64,000 nt of DNA from an uncultured Acetatifactor sp. (GTDB lineage Bacteria > Bacillota > Clostridia > Lachnospirales > Lachnospiraceae), in assembly GCA_947594835.1 (NCBI GenBank), contig CANQEH010000001.1:186001-250000 (forward strand), written 5' to 3'. The notes beneath the pieces were generated by a model. That model did not search any database. It was not told where the DNA came from and saw only the letters and a list, made by a program, of their open reading frames with translations. Position numbers and translations under genes: made by a program. Positions 28,054-36,746 of this stretch are shown here, in pieces (within the stretch, counting starts at the first letter, position 1; the number at the start of each line of letters is the position of its first letter).

Positions 28054-28959
28054 ATGGGAAATAAATGTTGTCTGGTTATTATCATGAATCATCGTTTCGA
28101 ACAAAACATACCAAAGATCAAAAAAATTTATGGAGACAGATTCTCTACAATTAAATTTTTGGTCCCTTTTTATCAGGGATCAGGGGATTCAGATATTATA
28201 CCAGTTTATGATTCGTCATATAATTTTCATAATTTTGTTGCGCAATCATATCATCGCATTGCCAGTGAAGACTATATACACTATATTTTTTTGGCAGATG
28301 ATGCCATTCTCAATCCCGAAATTGATGAAAACAATTATGATTCCTATTTTGATATAGATGATTCTGAATCAGTGTTAGATGCGGTATCCATGGATCTTGT
28401 GGACTCTAAAAGTTTGCCTCTTAGATGTTACATCAATGTATATGACTCTTTTAATTATTTTTGGACAGGCGTACATCATGAGCGAGAGTTACCGTCTGCT
28501 AAGGAAGCCTTTGAAAAGGCGGCATTACATGGGTATGGGAAAGCGCGAGTAAAGCGAAAAACGATTTTTGCCGCTAAAGAGAATAGGCTCTTTTTTTACA
28601 GAAGACCCAAAATAGGGTTGAATATATTGCTAGGAAAGTTTGATTTGCCATATCCAATTATTTCTGGATTTTCTGATTTTTATATCGTGAGCAACTCGGT
28701 TTTTAAAGATTTTGCTCATATGTGTGGTGTTTTGGCTAGCATGAACCTGCAAGTTGAACTTGCAACTCATACAGCAATGGTGCTAGTCAATAAGCCGGGA
28801 AAAATTAAATATACGAAAGGGGAAAATAATGTTCGACATGGAAGAGAGTATACATATAAGGAAAAATACGGTTCTAAGTTGGCATTATTGTATCAGGACT
28901 GGCCGAAATCGTGTGATTATATTCATCCAATAAAGTTGTCTGATTGGGAAGTAGAATAG
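28054..28959 (+). CDS. Uncharacterised protein, possible GT-A-type glycosyltransferase
   Basis: A 301-aa protein I do not recognise by family name. It begins CLVIIMNHRFEQNIPKIKKI, like the first strand of a GT-A fold, and carries HYIFLADDAILNPEID near residue 85, where ADDA could be a DxD-like metal site. A second region, PIISGFSDFYIVSNSVFKDF, resembles acceptor-side loops of GT-A enzymes. There is no signal peptide or membrane segment. AAAGGAG precedes the ATG. Between a flavoprotein and a GT61, a glycosyl transfer role is the best guess, but it is inference. Confidence 0.6.
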   Translation: MGNKCCLVIIMNHRFEQNIPKIKKIYGDRFSTIKFLVPFYQGSGDSDIIPVYDSSYNFHNFVAQSYHRIASEDYIHYIFLADDAILNPEIDENNYDSYFDIDDSESVLDAVSMDLVDSKSLPLRCYINVYDSFNYFWTGVHHERELPSAKEAFEKAALHGYGKARVKRKTIFAAKENRLFFYRRPKIGLNILLGKFDLPYPIISGFSDFYIVSNSVFKDFAHMCGVLASMNLQVELATHTAMVLVNKPGKIKYTKGENNVRHGREYTYKEKYGSKLALLYQDWPKSCDYIHPIKLSDWEVE

Positions 28960-29008
28960 TATTTATATCTGCCCCATAAAACTATTGGCTAGGAAACGGA
29001 GCAATATA

Positions 29009-30100
29009 ATGGACTATAGGGAACATTTAAACATTTTTACATATGAAGATGCAACCATTATTCCCACTGCATATAAAGATGGAATCAAGGAGGGAATGTA
29101 TGATTGTAAGGGAAGATATGTGTTTGGAAGTGGGAAACGCAAGCTGGGGGGGCCGCATTTATATTATCCAGCATTAGAGGAGTCTAGTGATTTAGAAGTT
29201 ACAGATATTGAGGAAACGGTAATATATATCGGTTTCTTAATGGGTCATTTTGGACATATGATTACGGATGGTTCAATCTGTTTGTGGGGATTATTTGAAC
29301 TTCCCTCAAACTTGCCGATTGCATATATTCAAGAAAATTCTGTCTTACCTAAACATTATATAGAATTATTTGAACTGTTGGGAATCAATACGGACAGATT
29401 TTTGGAAATACGTAGCCCTGTACGGTTTCAGAAAGTATATTTCCCTGAATTATCATATGATGTTGATCATTACGTGTCTCCGTATTTTTCCCTTGTTTTT
29501 AAAAAAGCAATCGCTGGTTGTCAAAAGCAGGATCAAGATGTGTCCGCAAAGAGTCCGGAAAAGATTTACCTTTCACGTGGGGCTTTTTCCCGGCAAAACA
29601 GATTAGATAATTATGGAGAAAAGATTATTGAAAAAATATTTGAACAGAACGGATATGCCATACTTTATCCGGATCAACTGTCTGTGCCTCAAAAGATTTT
29701 GGCATTTTCCAAATGTAAAGTATTGGTTTCAGGCAACGGAACTAGCGCACATAATGTGGTTTGGTGTAATGATAGTCTGAAAAGGCTGGTGATACTGGAA
29801 AAATTTCAAGGCGGAAATGCTCATCAAGATGCAATAGATCTTGGATATAGTTATCAGACAATAAAAATACCAATCTATCATAAAAAGTCAAGCAAGCATC
29901 TTTATTTTGTCACTATAACTAGAGAATTGAAAGGTTATTGTGAAGATAATAAATTAAGCATTAGCCTAGAGCTTAAAGATTGGTGCTATCACTTAAAAGA
30001 ATATCTTGTATTTCGGCGACGGAGACTGCAGACCATATTTAAGATTCGGACGAGGATAAATCGATTGGTATGCGCGCTGAAGCACACTGGGGGTATGTGA
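29009..30100 (+). CDS. Glycosyltransferase family 61 (paralogue)
   Basis: A 363-aa GT61-type protein, similar in plan to the one at 25114: EETVIYIGFLMGHFGHMITD near residue 75, and the C-terminal KVLVSGNGTSAHNVVWCND block with ILEKFQGGNAH. The start at ATG 29009 has CGGAG seven bases upstream; a TTG at 28985 is in frame but lacks a ribosome site. Immediately followed (no gap) by glucose-1-phosphate cytidylyltransferase. The sugar is unknown; a 3,6-dideoxyhexose is possible because of the adjacent CDP-sugar genes. Confidence 0.8.
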   Translation: MDYREHLNIFTYEDATIIPTAYKDGIKEGMYDCKGRYVFGSGKRKLGGPHLYYPALEESSDLEVTDIEETVIYIGFLMGHFGHMITDGSICLWGLFELPSNLPIAYIQENSVLPKHYIELFELLGINTDRFLEIRSPVRFQKVYFPELSYDVDHYVSPYFSLVFKKAIAGCQKQDQDVSAKSPEKIYLSRGAFSRQNRLDNYGEKIIEKIFEQNGYAILYPDQLSVPQKILAFSKCKVLVSGNGTSAHNVVWCNDSLKRLVILEKFQGGNAHQDAIDLGYSYQTIKIPIYHKKSSKHLYFVTITRELKGYCEDNKLSISLELKDWCYHLKEYLVFRRRRLQTIFKIRTRINRLVCALKHTGGM

Positions 30101-30883
30101 ATGAAAGTCGTTATTTTGGCAGGAGGATTTGGAACCAGAATATCTGAAGAATCAGTTTGTGTTCCTAAACCCATGATAGAAATTGGTGAGATGCCGATTT
30201 TGTGGCATATTATGAAGATTTATTCTTATTATGGTTTTTGTGAATTTGTGATCTGTGCCGGATATAAACAACATGTGATCAAAGAATGGTTTTCAGATTA
30301 TTTTTTGCATACGTCTGATATTACGTTTGATTACACAAGTGGCAAAAATGAAATGATTGTACATAATCAACATATCGAGCCGTGGAGAGTGACTATTGTT
30401 GATACTGGAATAAATACACAGACGGGGGGACGAATTAAAAGGATAAAAAAATACATAGGAAATGAAGCATTTATGCTTACATATGGTGATGCGGTAGGAG
30501 ATATCAATATAAGAAAAGTTCTGGATGTTCATAAAAAGTCTAAAAAGATTGGCACATTGTCTGTATACAATTTTGCGCAGAATAAAGGCATCGTGGAAAT
30601 TGGAAACGAAGGAATAATTAAATCTTTTCGGGAAAAAGCAGATTCAGATGGAAACTTGATTAATGCTGGATTTATGGTAATGGAGCCGCAAATATTTGAT
30701 TATATAGAAGACGACGGAACTTTGTTTGAAGAAGAACCTCTAAGTAGATTGGTTTTGGAGCAACAACTGAATGGATACCTTCATAGGGGGTATTGGCAAT
30801 GTATGGATACTTTGAGAGAAAAAAAGCAACTTGAAAAGCTTTGGAGTTCAGGCAATGCGCCATGGAAAGTGTGGGAGGATTAA
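30101..30883 (+). CDS. rfbF: Glucose-1-phosphate cytidylyltransferase
   Basis: A 260-aa nucleotidyltransferase making CDP-glucose from CTP and glucose-1-phosphate (RfbF/DdhA/AscA). The N-terminus VVILAGGFGTRISEES and KPMIEIGEMPILWHIMKIY is diagnostic, with FMLTYGDAVGDINI carrying the metal Asp and GFMVMEPQIFDYIEDD downstream. The length matches the family (about 257 aa). The ATG directly follows the GT61 stop and the next ATG directly follows its stop, a tight operon of CDP-3,6-dideoxyhexose synthesis. Confidence 0.94.
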   Translation: MKVVILAGGFGTRISEESVCVPKPMIEIGEMPILWHIMKIYSYYGFCEFVICAGYKQHVIKEWFSDYFLHTSDITFDYTSGKNEMIVHNQHIEPWRVTIVDTGINTQTGGRIKRIKKYIGNEAFMLTYGDAVGDINIRKVLDVHKKSKKIGTLSVYNFAQNKGIVEIGNEGIIKSFREKADSDGNLINAGFMVMEPQIFDYIEDDGTLFEEEPLSRLVLEQQLNGYLHRGYWQCMDTLREKKQLEKLWSSGNAPWKVWED

Positions 30884-31942
30884 ATGCTAGACTTAGCGTT
30901 TTATGCAGGAAAATCTATTTTGATAACAGGGCATACCGGCTTTAAGGGGACATGGCTTACCAGAATATTGGTTAATGCGGGTGCCAATGTAATTGGTTAT
31001 TCCAGGTGTTCTGCGAAAGAGGTGTCTTTTTTTGAGGCGTCAACTATTAAAAACAGAATAGTTCATATACAGGGAGACGTGCGGGATTTAAACCATCTGA
31101 AAAAGGTATTTGAAGAATACCATCCAGAGATAGTTTTTCATCTGGCTGCGCAGCCTATTGTACGATATAGTTACATGGACCCAGTGTATACTTACGAAAC
31201 AAATGTATTAGGAACTGTTAACATTATGGAATGTGTACGGCTCTCTCCGTGTGTTCGATCTGTTATCAATGTTACGACAGATAAAGTATATTACAATAAT
31301 GAGTGGTACTGGGGTTATCGAGAGAATGAACATTTAGACGGGTATGACCCGTATTCTAATTCGAAATCTTGTTCTGAATTGGTGACAAATACTTATGTAA
31401 GGAGTTTTTTCCAGTCTAGAGATATTGCGGTTTCGACTGCACGGGCAGGAAATGTTATAGGAGGAGGAGATTTTTCCGCCGACCGTATTATGCCAGACTG
31501 TATAAGAGCCGTAGTTGCTGGAAATAAAATAGAGGTTAGAAATCCCTATTCGATTAGACCATATCAGCATGTTTTTGAAGCATTGGCAGCATACTTAGAA
31601 ATCGCTGAGAAGCAATACATTGATATAAAATATCAAGGAAGTTATAATATTGGACCAGATGAATGTGACTGTGTGGCAACAGGTGACTTGGTGAGTTTAT
31701 TTTGTAAATACTGGGGAGAAAATGCTTCTTGGGAGAGCAGAGAGGCGCTTGATGCAGTTCACGAAGCCCAATATCTAAAGCTGGATTGCAGTAAAATCAA
31801 GACGATATTTGGCTGGCGCCCTAAATGGCATATTGAGAAATGTATAGAAATGGTTTGTCAATTTAGTAAAGCATGGATTTCTGGAGAGGATATTCCCAAG
31901 GAAATGGACAGAGAAATTGAGGAGTATTTTGTATATATATAG
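30884..31942 (+). CDS. rfbG: CDP-glucose 4,6-dehydratase
   Basis: A 352-aa SDR dehydratase (RfbG/DdhB) converting CDP-glucose to CDP-4-keto-6-deoxyglucose with bound NAD+. It has SILITGHTGFKGTWL at the Rossmann motif, HLAAQPIVRYSYMDP, VTTDKVYYNNEW (the S/T-D-K variant of the dehydratases), and YDPYSNSKSCSELV with the catalytic Tyr and Lys. RAGNVIGGGDF and RIMPDCIRA are family blocks. Adjacent to rfbF and rfbH with no or small gaps, so the three act in series. Confidence 0.93.
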   Translation: MLDLAFYAGKSILITGHTGFKGTWLTRILVNAGANVIGYSRCSAKEVSFFEASTIKNRIVHIQGDVRDLNHLKKVFEEYHPEIVFHLAAQPIVRYSYMDPVYTYETNVLGTVNIMECVRLSPCVRSVINVTTDKVYYNNEWYWGYRENEHLDGYDPYSNSKSCSELVTNTYVRSFFQSRDIAVSTARAGNVIGGGDFSADRIMPDCIRAVVAGNKIEVRNPYSIRPYQHVFEALAAYLEIAEKQYIDIKYQGSYNIGPDECDCVATGDLVSLFCKYWGENASWESREALDAVHEAQYLKLDCSKIKTIFGWRPKWHIEKCIEMVCQFSKAWISGEDIPKEMDREIEEYFVYI

Positions 31943-31963
31943 AAATAATGGAGGATGCAAGGA

Positions 31964-33322
31964 ATGGCAGAATGGAACAATGAACAAGAAGCTCGTAAAA
32001 AAATCAAAAATTTAGTAACTGATTACTATTATGAATTTATAGAACCTAGGGAAAACAAGCAGAATTTCAAGCCAGGAGATAGAATTTCCTATGCATTTCG
32101 TGTGTTTGATGAAAAAGAATTACAGAAACTTACGGATGCAATGTTGGATTTCTGGCTGACAACCGGGCGTTTTGCGTGTGAATTCGAAGAAAAATTTGCT
32201 GAATGGCTCGGAGTCAGGTATGCACATCTTGTTAATAGTGGATCTTCAGCCAATTTGATTGCCTTTTCTGTCCTTACGGCACCAGAATTGGGAGAGCGGC
32301 AAATTAAGCGAGGAGATGAAATCATTACAGTCGCATGCGCTTTTCCGACTACAGTAGCGCCGATTATACAATATGGAGCTGTTCCGGTTTTTGTGGATGT
32401 TACGATCCCGCAATATAATATTGATGTTTCCAAGCTGGAAGCAGCTTTGAGTGAAAAAACAAAAGCTGTGATAGTTGCTCATACATTGGGCAATCCTTTT
32501 GACTTAAACGAAGTGAAAGCCTTTTGTGATAAACATAATCTATGGCTTGTGGAAGACAATTGTGATGCTCTTGGTGCTCAATATACGATGAGAGGGAAAA
32601 CTCAGTATACAGGCACCTGGGGTGATATTGGCACATCATCATTTTATCCTCCTCATCACATGACAATGGGAGAAGGAGGATGTGTATATACAAGCAATAC
32701 ACAACTTCATCGGCTCATTCTGTCATATAGAGATTGGGGACGCGACTGTATTTGCCCATCTGGAAATGATAATTTTTGCGGCCATCGTTATGATGGTAAG
32801 TACGGAGAAATGCCAGAAGGATATGACCATAAGTATGTTTATAGCCATTTGGGCTATAATTTAAAGGTTACGGATCTTCAAGCAGCGATTGGCGTTGAAC
32901 AAATGAAAAAGATTACATCATTTATTGAAAGAAGAAGACATAATTGGGATAGATTACATAAAGCACTTGAAACGATTGAAGATAAGGTTATTTTGCCAGA
33001 ACCGGCGAAAAATAGTAATCCATCCTGGTTTGGTTTTTTGATTTCGTTAAAACCAGAAACCAAAATTACTAGAAAAAAGGTGATCCATTATATTGAAAGC
33101 CATAATATTCAAACCAGGCTGCTCTTTAGTGGCAATTTGATTAAGCAGCCTTGTTTTAATCAAATTCGAGGGACGGAAGCATACCGTGTAGTGGATACTC
33201 TGTGTAATACAGATTTTATTATGAATAATACGTTTTGGGTAGGAGTTTGCCCGGGGATAACGGACCAGATGATTGACTATATGGCTCAAATCATTATTGA
33301 AGCAGTAAGGCAGGAGGAATAG
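31964..33322 (+). CDS. rfbH: CDP-4-keto-6-deoxyglucose 3-dehydrase (E1)
   Basis: A 452-aa PMP-dependent dehydrase (RfbH/DdhC/AscC) with an aminotransferase fold that removes the C3 hydroxyl. The usual PLP-binding Lys is replaced by His in SFYPPHHMTMGEGG, as expected of E1, and the [2Fe-2S] ligands appear in GRDCICPSGNDNFCGHR. ATG 31964 is preferred to 31955: GGAGG is about nine bases before the former but abuts the latter. Catalysis needs an E3-type reductase (DdhD/AscD), which is not in this window. Confidence 0.93.
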   Translation: MAEWNNEQEARKKIKNLVTDYYYEFIEPRENKQNFKPGDRISYAFRVFDEKELQKLTDAMLDFWLTTGRFACEFEEKFAEWLGVRYAHLVNSGSSANLIAFSVLTAPELGERQIKRGDEIITVACAFPTTVAPIIQYGAVPVFVDVTIPQYNIDVSKLEAALSEKTKAVIVAHTLGNPFDLNEVKAFCDKHNLWLVEDNCDALGAQYTMRGKTQYTGTWGDIGTSSFYPPHHMTMGEGGCVYTSNTQLHRLILSYRDWGRDCICPSGNDNFCGHRYDGKYGEMPEGYDHKYVYSHLGYNLKVTDLQAAIGVEQMKKITSFIERRRHNWDRLHKALETIEDKVILPEPAKNSNPSWFGFLISLKPETKITRKKVIHYIESHNIQTRLLFSGNLIKQPCFNQIRGTEAYRVVDTLCNTDFIMNNTFWVGVCPGITDQMIDYMAQIIIEAVRQEE

Positions 33323-33326
33323 TGGT

Positions 33327-34250
33327 TTGAAGAAAGTTATTGTGACAGGAGCCAATGGTTTTGTTGGAGCTGCTCTTTGTAAAGAGTTATCAAACCAAGG
33401 CATAGAGGTTATAGCTATTGTCCGGCCAGATACTGATGACATAAAAAATATTGTCGGGCTTCCGGGACTACACATTGTTCATTGCGACTTATCTGATTTT
33501 AAAAATTTGAGTTCCTATGTAAAGGAGCGGAATATCGATGTGCTATATCATCTTGCCTGGACAGGATGTTCTGGTCATTTAAGAGGAAGTGAAAACACTC
33601 AAATTTCTAATATTCAATACACCTGTGATACTATAAAAGCATGTGTAGATTTAAAATGCAAAAGGTTTGTGTTTGCCTCAAGTATAATGGAGTATGAAAT
33701 AGGAGCTTTCATGTCAACAGATCTCACGCCAGAAATAACATCTTTGTATTCCAGTGCAAAGCTTGCTGCTGACTATATGGCAAGAGCAATGGCGGGAGAA
33801 TTAGGAATTGATTATGTGAGAGCGGTCATATCCAATATTTATGGACCAGGTGAACGGAATGATAGGCTGATCAATCAAAGCCTGCGTAGATTATTAAAAG
33901 GTGAACACTGCTCGTTTTCTGCTGGGGATCAGCTCTATGATTTTATTTACATAACGGATGCGGCCAAAGCATTTGCTGCGATAGGAGAAAAGGGACGGCC
34001 GAACAGGACCTACTATATTGGTAGTAAAAGGCCAAGACCCTTGAAAGAATTTTTATATGAGATGCGGGATCAGGTAGACCCTAATATTTTAATTGGTTTG
34101 GGGGAAAGGCCCTTTCGTGGGGTATCATTGACATATCAAGAGTTTGACATTGATGCAATTAAGCGCGATACAGGATTTATGCCATCAGTGGATTTTAATG
34201 TGGGAATCAGGTATACTATCGAGTGGTTAAAGGAGACTGGGGATGACTAA
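33327..34250 (+). CDS. NAD-dependent epimerase/reductase, CDP-dideoxyhexose 4-reductase candidate
   Basis: A 307-aa SDR with KVIVTGANGFVGAALCKEL, HLAWTG, ASSIMEYEIGAF and the catalytic pair in YSSAKLAADYM. It most resembles the CDP-abequose/paratose/ascarylose synthase group that reduces the C4 keto of CDP-3,6-dideoxy-4-ketohexose. The TTG start is supported by GCAGGAGGAAT upstream and by the residues fitting MKKVIVTGANG. Its stop overlaps the next gene, a 3,5-epimerase homologue. That pairing suggests an L-sugar such as ascarylose rather than abequose, but the specificity cannot be read from sequence. Confidence 0.8.
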   Translation: MKKVIVTGANGFVGAALCKELSNQGIEVIAIVRPDTDDIKNIVGLPGLHIVHCDLSDFKNLSSYVKERNIDVLYHLAWTGCSGHLRGSENTQISNIQYTCDTIKACVDLKCKRFVFASSIMEYEIGAFMSTDLTPEITSLYSSAKLAADYMARAMAGELGIDYVRAVISNIYGPGERNDRLINQSLRRLLKGEHCSFSAGDQLYDFIYITDAAKAFAAIGEKGRPNRTYYIGSKRPRPLKEFLYEMRDQVDPNILIGLGERPFRGVSLTYQEFDIDAIKRDTGFMPSVDFNVGIRYTIEWLKETGDD

Positions 34251-34806
34251 TTTTGACATGGAAAAGTTAGCCTTAAAAGAGGCATATCTGATAAATTATT
34301 TCTCCACAGGGGATAACCGAGGCAACTTTAAAAAATGTTTTGAGAAAAATATTTTTTCAAACGGAGGGATAGAATTCAATGTGAGCGAAACATTTATTTC
34401 TGTTTCAGAAAAAAATGTTATACGTGGATTGCATTTCCAACTGCTAAATCCGCAAGCAAAGATTGTATGTGTAATAAAAGGGCGAGTATGGGATGTAATT
34501 GTTGATCTTAGGGTGCAAAGTATGACATATAAGAAATGGATTGGAGTGGAATTAAGCGACAAGAATAATAAGGCAATTTACGTCCCGCGTGGTTTTGCAC
34601 ATGGCTTTGCAGCGCTTGAAGATGAAACCATTATGCTATATCAGTGTGATGGACTTTATGACAAAAGCTCTGATACCGGAATACTTTATAATGAGCCGGA
34701 AATAGGAATAACGTGGCCTGTTAAAGAGAAAGAGGTTATTCAGTCAGAACGAGATAAATCTTTGATGTCATTGAAAGAATATGAGAAAAGATTGAGGGTA
34801 ATGTAA
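34243..34806 (+). CDS. RfbC/AscE-like sugar 3,5-(or 5-)epimerase
   Basis: A 187-aa cupin of the dTDP-4-dehydrorhamnose 3,5-epimerase family. It has VIRGLHFQ (catalytic His), VIKGRVWDVIVDLR, VPRGFAHGFAAL and MLYQCDGLYDKSSDTG with the Tyr residues. Next to rfbFGH and a reductase it most likely acts like AscE, epimerising C5 of the CDP-3,6-dideoxy-4-hexulose, rather than on dTDP-rhamnose precursors, since no rmlABD genes are near. The start overlaps the reductase end by eight bases with AAGGAG upstream. Confidence 0.86.
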   Translation: MTNFDMEKLALKEAYLINYFSTGDNRGNFKKCFEKNIFSNGGIEFNVSETFISVSEKNVIRGLHFQLLNPQAKIVCVIKGRVWDVIVDLRVQSMTYKKWIGVELSDKNNKAIYVPRGFAHGFAALEDETIMLYQCDGLYDKSSDTGILYNEPEIGITWPVKEKEVIQSERDKSLMSLKEYEKRLRVM

Positions 34807-34891
34807 TAATAAAGAGAAGATGGAAAAGACGCATATATTGCATAGTTGTAATACAGGCTGGTTTAGCAAAAATGAAAGGAGTCATAAAATA

Positions 34892-35641
34892 ATGGGAAAA
34901 ACATTATATGGTAAAAAATTTCATGAAGATCGGGATAAGAGAACTTCCGATTCTGCTTGGATAATTGCTGAATGTTTTTTTGAACATTTAGGAGGCTATG
35001 AAGTACATTCTGCAATCGACTTGGGCTGCGGTGTAGGAACGTTTTTGAAGGTTTTAAAGCAGAGGGACAAAAATATAACTGTGCGTGGCGTGGATGGAGA
35101 ATATATTCAGAAGGATATGTTAGTAATTGCGCCGGATGAATTTCAGTCGTGGGATCTAAAAAAACCATATGCGCTTAATGAACAAACAAAATATGATTTG
35201 GCCATTAGTACGGAAGTCGCAGAACATTTACCGCCCGAAAGAGCGAAATCTTTTGTTGAGGATCTGACCAGTCTGGCAGATGTGGTACTGTTTTCCGCAG
35301 CGCTTCCTTATCAAGGGGGGGTGGGACATCTTAATGAACAACTGCTATCCTATTGGGTAGCATTATTTGAAGAACAAGGGTATGAACTACGGGATATTAT
35401 TCGCCCGGATATCTGGAATAGAAAAGAAGTACTTGTGTGGTATAGGTCAAATATGGTTGTGTTTGTGCGCAAAGATAGTCCGGCCGCACAAAGAATAGAC
35501 AAAAAATCATATAACCAACTGATTGATGTAATAAATCCGGATATGTATGTGGGCGAGATGATAAAAACGGCAGGGAGATTGGGAAGGATTTACTTCAAGA
35601 TAGAAGGTACATTAGCAAGAATTAGAGCTGTATTTAAATAA
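34892..35641 (+). CDS. Class I SAM-dependent methyltransferase
   Basis: A 249-aa protein with AIDLGCGVGTFLKVLKQ (motif I), VRGVDGEYIQ, DLAISTEVAEHLPPERAKSF and LFSAALPYQGGVGHLNEQ, the last a block typical of glycan-locus methyltransferases; its Gly-Gly is encoded by seven Gs, in frame. ATG 34892 is preferred because AAAGGAG lies ten bases upstream; an in-frame ATG at 34820 with a weaker site would add 24 residues. The substrate is likely a sugar of the repeat unit. The C-terminal helix may contact the membrane. Confidence 0.8.
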   Translation: MGKTLYGKKFHEDRDKRTSDSAWIIAECFFEHLGGYEVHSAIDLGCGVGTFLKVLKQRDKNITVRGVDGEYIQKDMLVIAPDEFQSWDLKKPYALNEQTKYDLAISTEVAEHLPPERAKSFVEDLTSLADVVLFSAALPYQGGVGHLNEQLLSYWVALFEEQGYELRDIIRPDIWNRKEVLVWYRSNMVVFVRKDSPAAQRIDKKSYNQLIDVINPDMYVGEMIKTAGRLGRIYFKIEGTLARIRAVFK

Positions 35642-35705
35642 TGGGAAAGACTTGGGAGATATGTAGAATGATATTCTCCGTGAGGAATAAGTTGGAGGAA
35701 AACAT

Positions 35706-36731
35706 ATGCTTGATGTCCAAGATGATAAGATATCCATTATTATTCCGGCGCATGATGCCCAACGAACGATAGAGCGCTGCTTGAAATCTGTGGCAGAGCA
35801 GACATATAGAAATCTTGAAATTATAGTTGTAGACGATGGATCAACGGACAATACTTGGATGCTCTTAAATAAAATGGCAGGAGCCGACTCAAGAATTCGG
35901 GTGATTCATAAAGATAATGGAGGGGCTTCTTCGGCCAGAAATCGAGCCTTGGAAGAGATCAAGGGAAGCTATGTTGCCTTTTTAGATGCGGATGATTTTA
36001 TTGAATCGGAATTATATGAGCAGTTGTACTGCGCTGCGAAAGAAAGACAACTGGATATTGTTTCAGCGTCTCTTCGGGAAATATATCCGGGAGATATTGT
36101 CGAGGAACAGGTAAATGATTCAAATTATCCGATCATTTCGGGTATAGAAGCACTCTGTGATATGTATTCCTATGTGGACGGCATACGGACTGTAGTGTGG
36201 GACAAACTATATCGCCGGGAAGTTATAGCAGGAATAAAGTTTGACGAAGATATTCCTTACGGAGAGGATACGCTGTATAACTGTCAGGCAATGCTGCGGT
36301 GTCGTAAATATGGAAAAATTCCATACGTAGGGTATACTTATGATCACCGGGAAAGCCAAATGACAGGAGGCGAATATTGCAGTGCTAAACTATGTAATGT
36401 GAAAGTGGTTGAAAGAATGAAGATGCACATTGAGGGGGCCTTATCAGGAAACAGGCGTTGTCAGGAGGCGATTGACTGCTTAAACAGGTATCGTCTTGAA
36501 GTGTGTCAACAGTTATTTCGTGCGATGAGAAAAACAAATCCGCGAGTAGACATTAGAGAAGATTATACCTACCTCAAAGAGTACGCGCAAAAAATCTCAA
36601 GTTCCTATTTAAGACATAATTTGAGTTGGCTATATCGGCTTCAGTGGTTTGTATATATGCATGGTTTTGAGTGTTACAGAAAGGCGGAGCCAGCTGTTTG
36701 TGCGTTTCGGAAAGTTTTCTCAAAAATATAA
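35706..36731 (+). CDS. Glycosyltransferase family 2
   Basis: A 341-aa GT-A transferase: KISIIIPAHDAQRTIERCLK, VVDDGSTDNTW, DNGGASSARNRALEE and the DxD in VAFLDADDFIESE. The back half carries PYGEDTLYNCQAM, the common EDxxF/Y-like acceptor-side motif. It probably adds one residue of the repeat. A clear GGAGGAAA site precedes the ATG. The following GT4 gene begins 15 bases after its stop. Confidence 0.88.
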   Translation: MLDVQDDKISIIIPAHDAQRTIERCLKSVAEQTYRNLEIIVVDDGSTDNTWMLLNKMAGADSRIRVIHKDNGGASSARNRALEEIKGSYVAFLDADDFIESELYEQLYCAAKERQLDIVSASLREIYPGDIVEEQVNDSNYPIISGIEALCDMYSYVDGIRTVVWDKLYRREVIAGIKFDEDIPYGEDTLYNCQAMLRCRKYGKIPYVGYTYDHRESQMTGGEYCSAKLCNVKVVERMKMHIEGALSGNRRCQEAIDCLNRYRLEVCQQLFRAMRKTNPRVDIREDYTYLKEYAQKISSSYLRHNLSWLYRLQWFVYMHGFECYRKAEPAVCAFRKVFSKI

Positions 36732-36746
36732 GTGGTGAATATAACA

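Noticed and set aside
34243..34806. dTDP-rhamnose pathway member (rmlC)
   Set aside because: No rmlA, rmlB or rmlD nearby; it is embedded in the CDP-sugar operon and better fits an AscE-like role.
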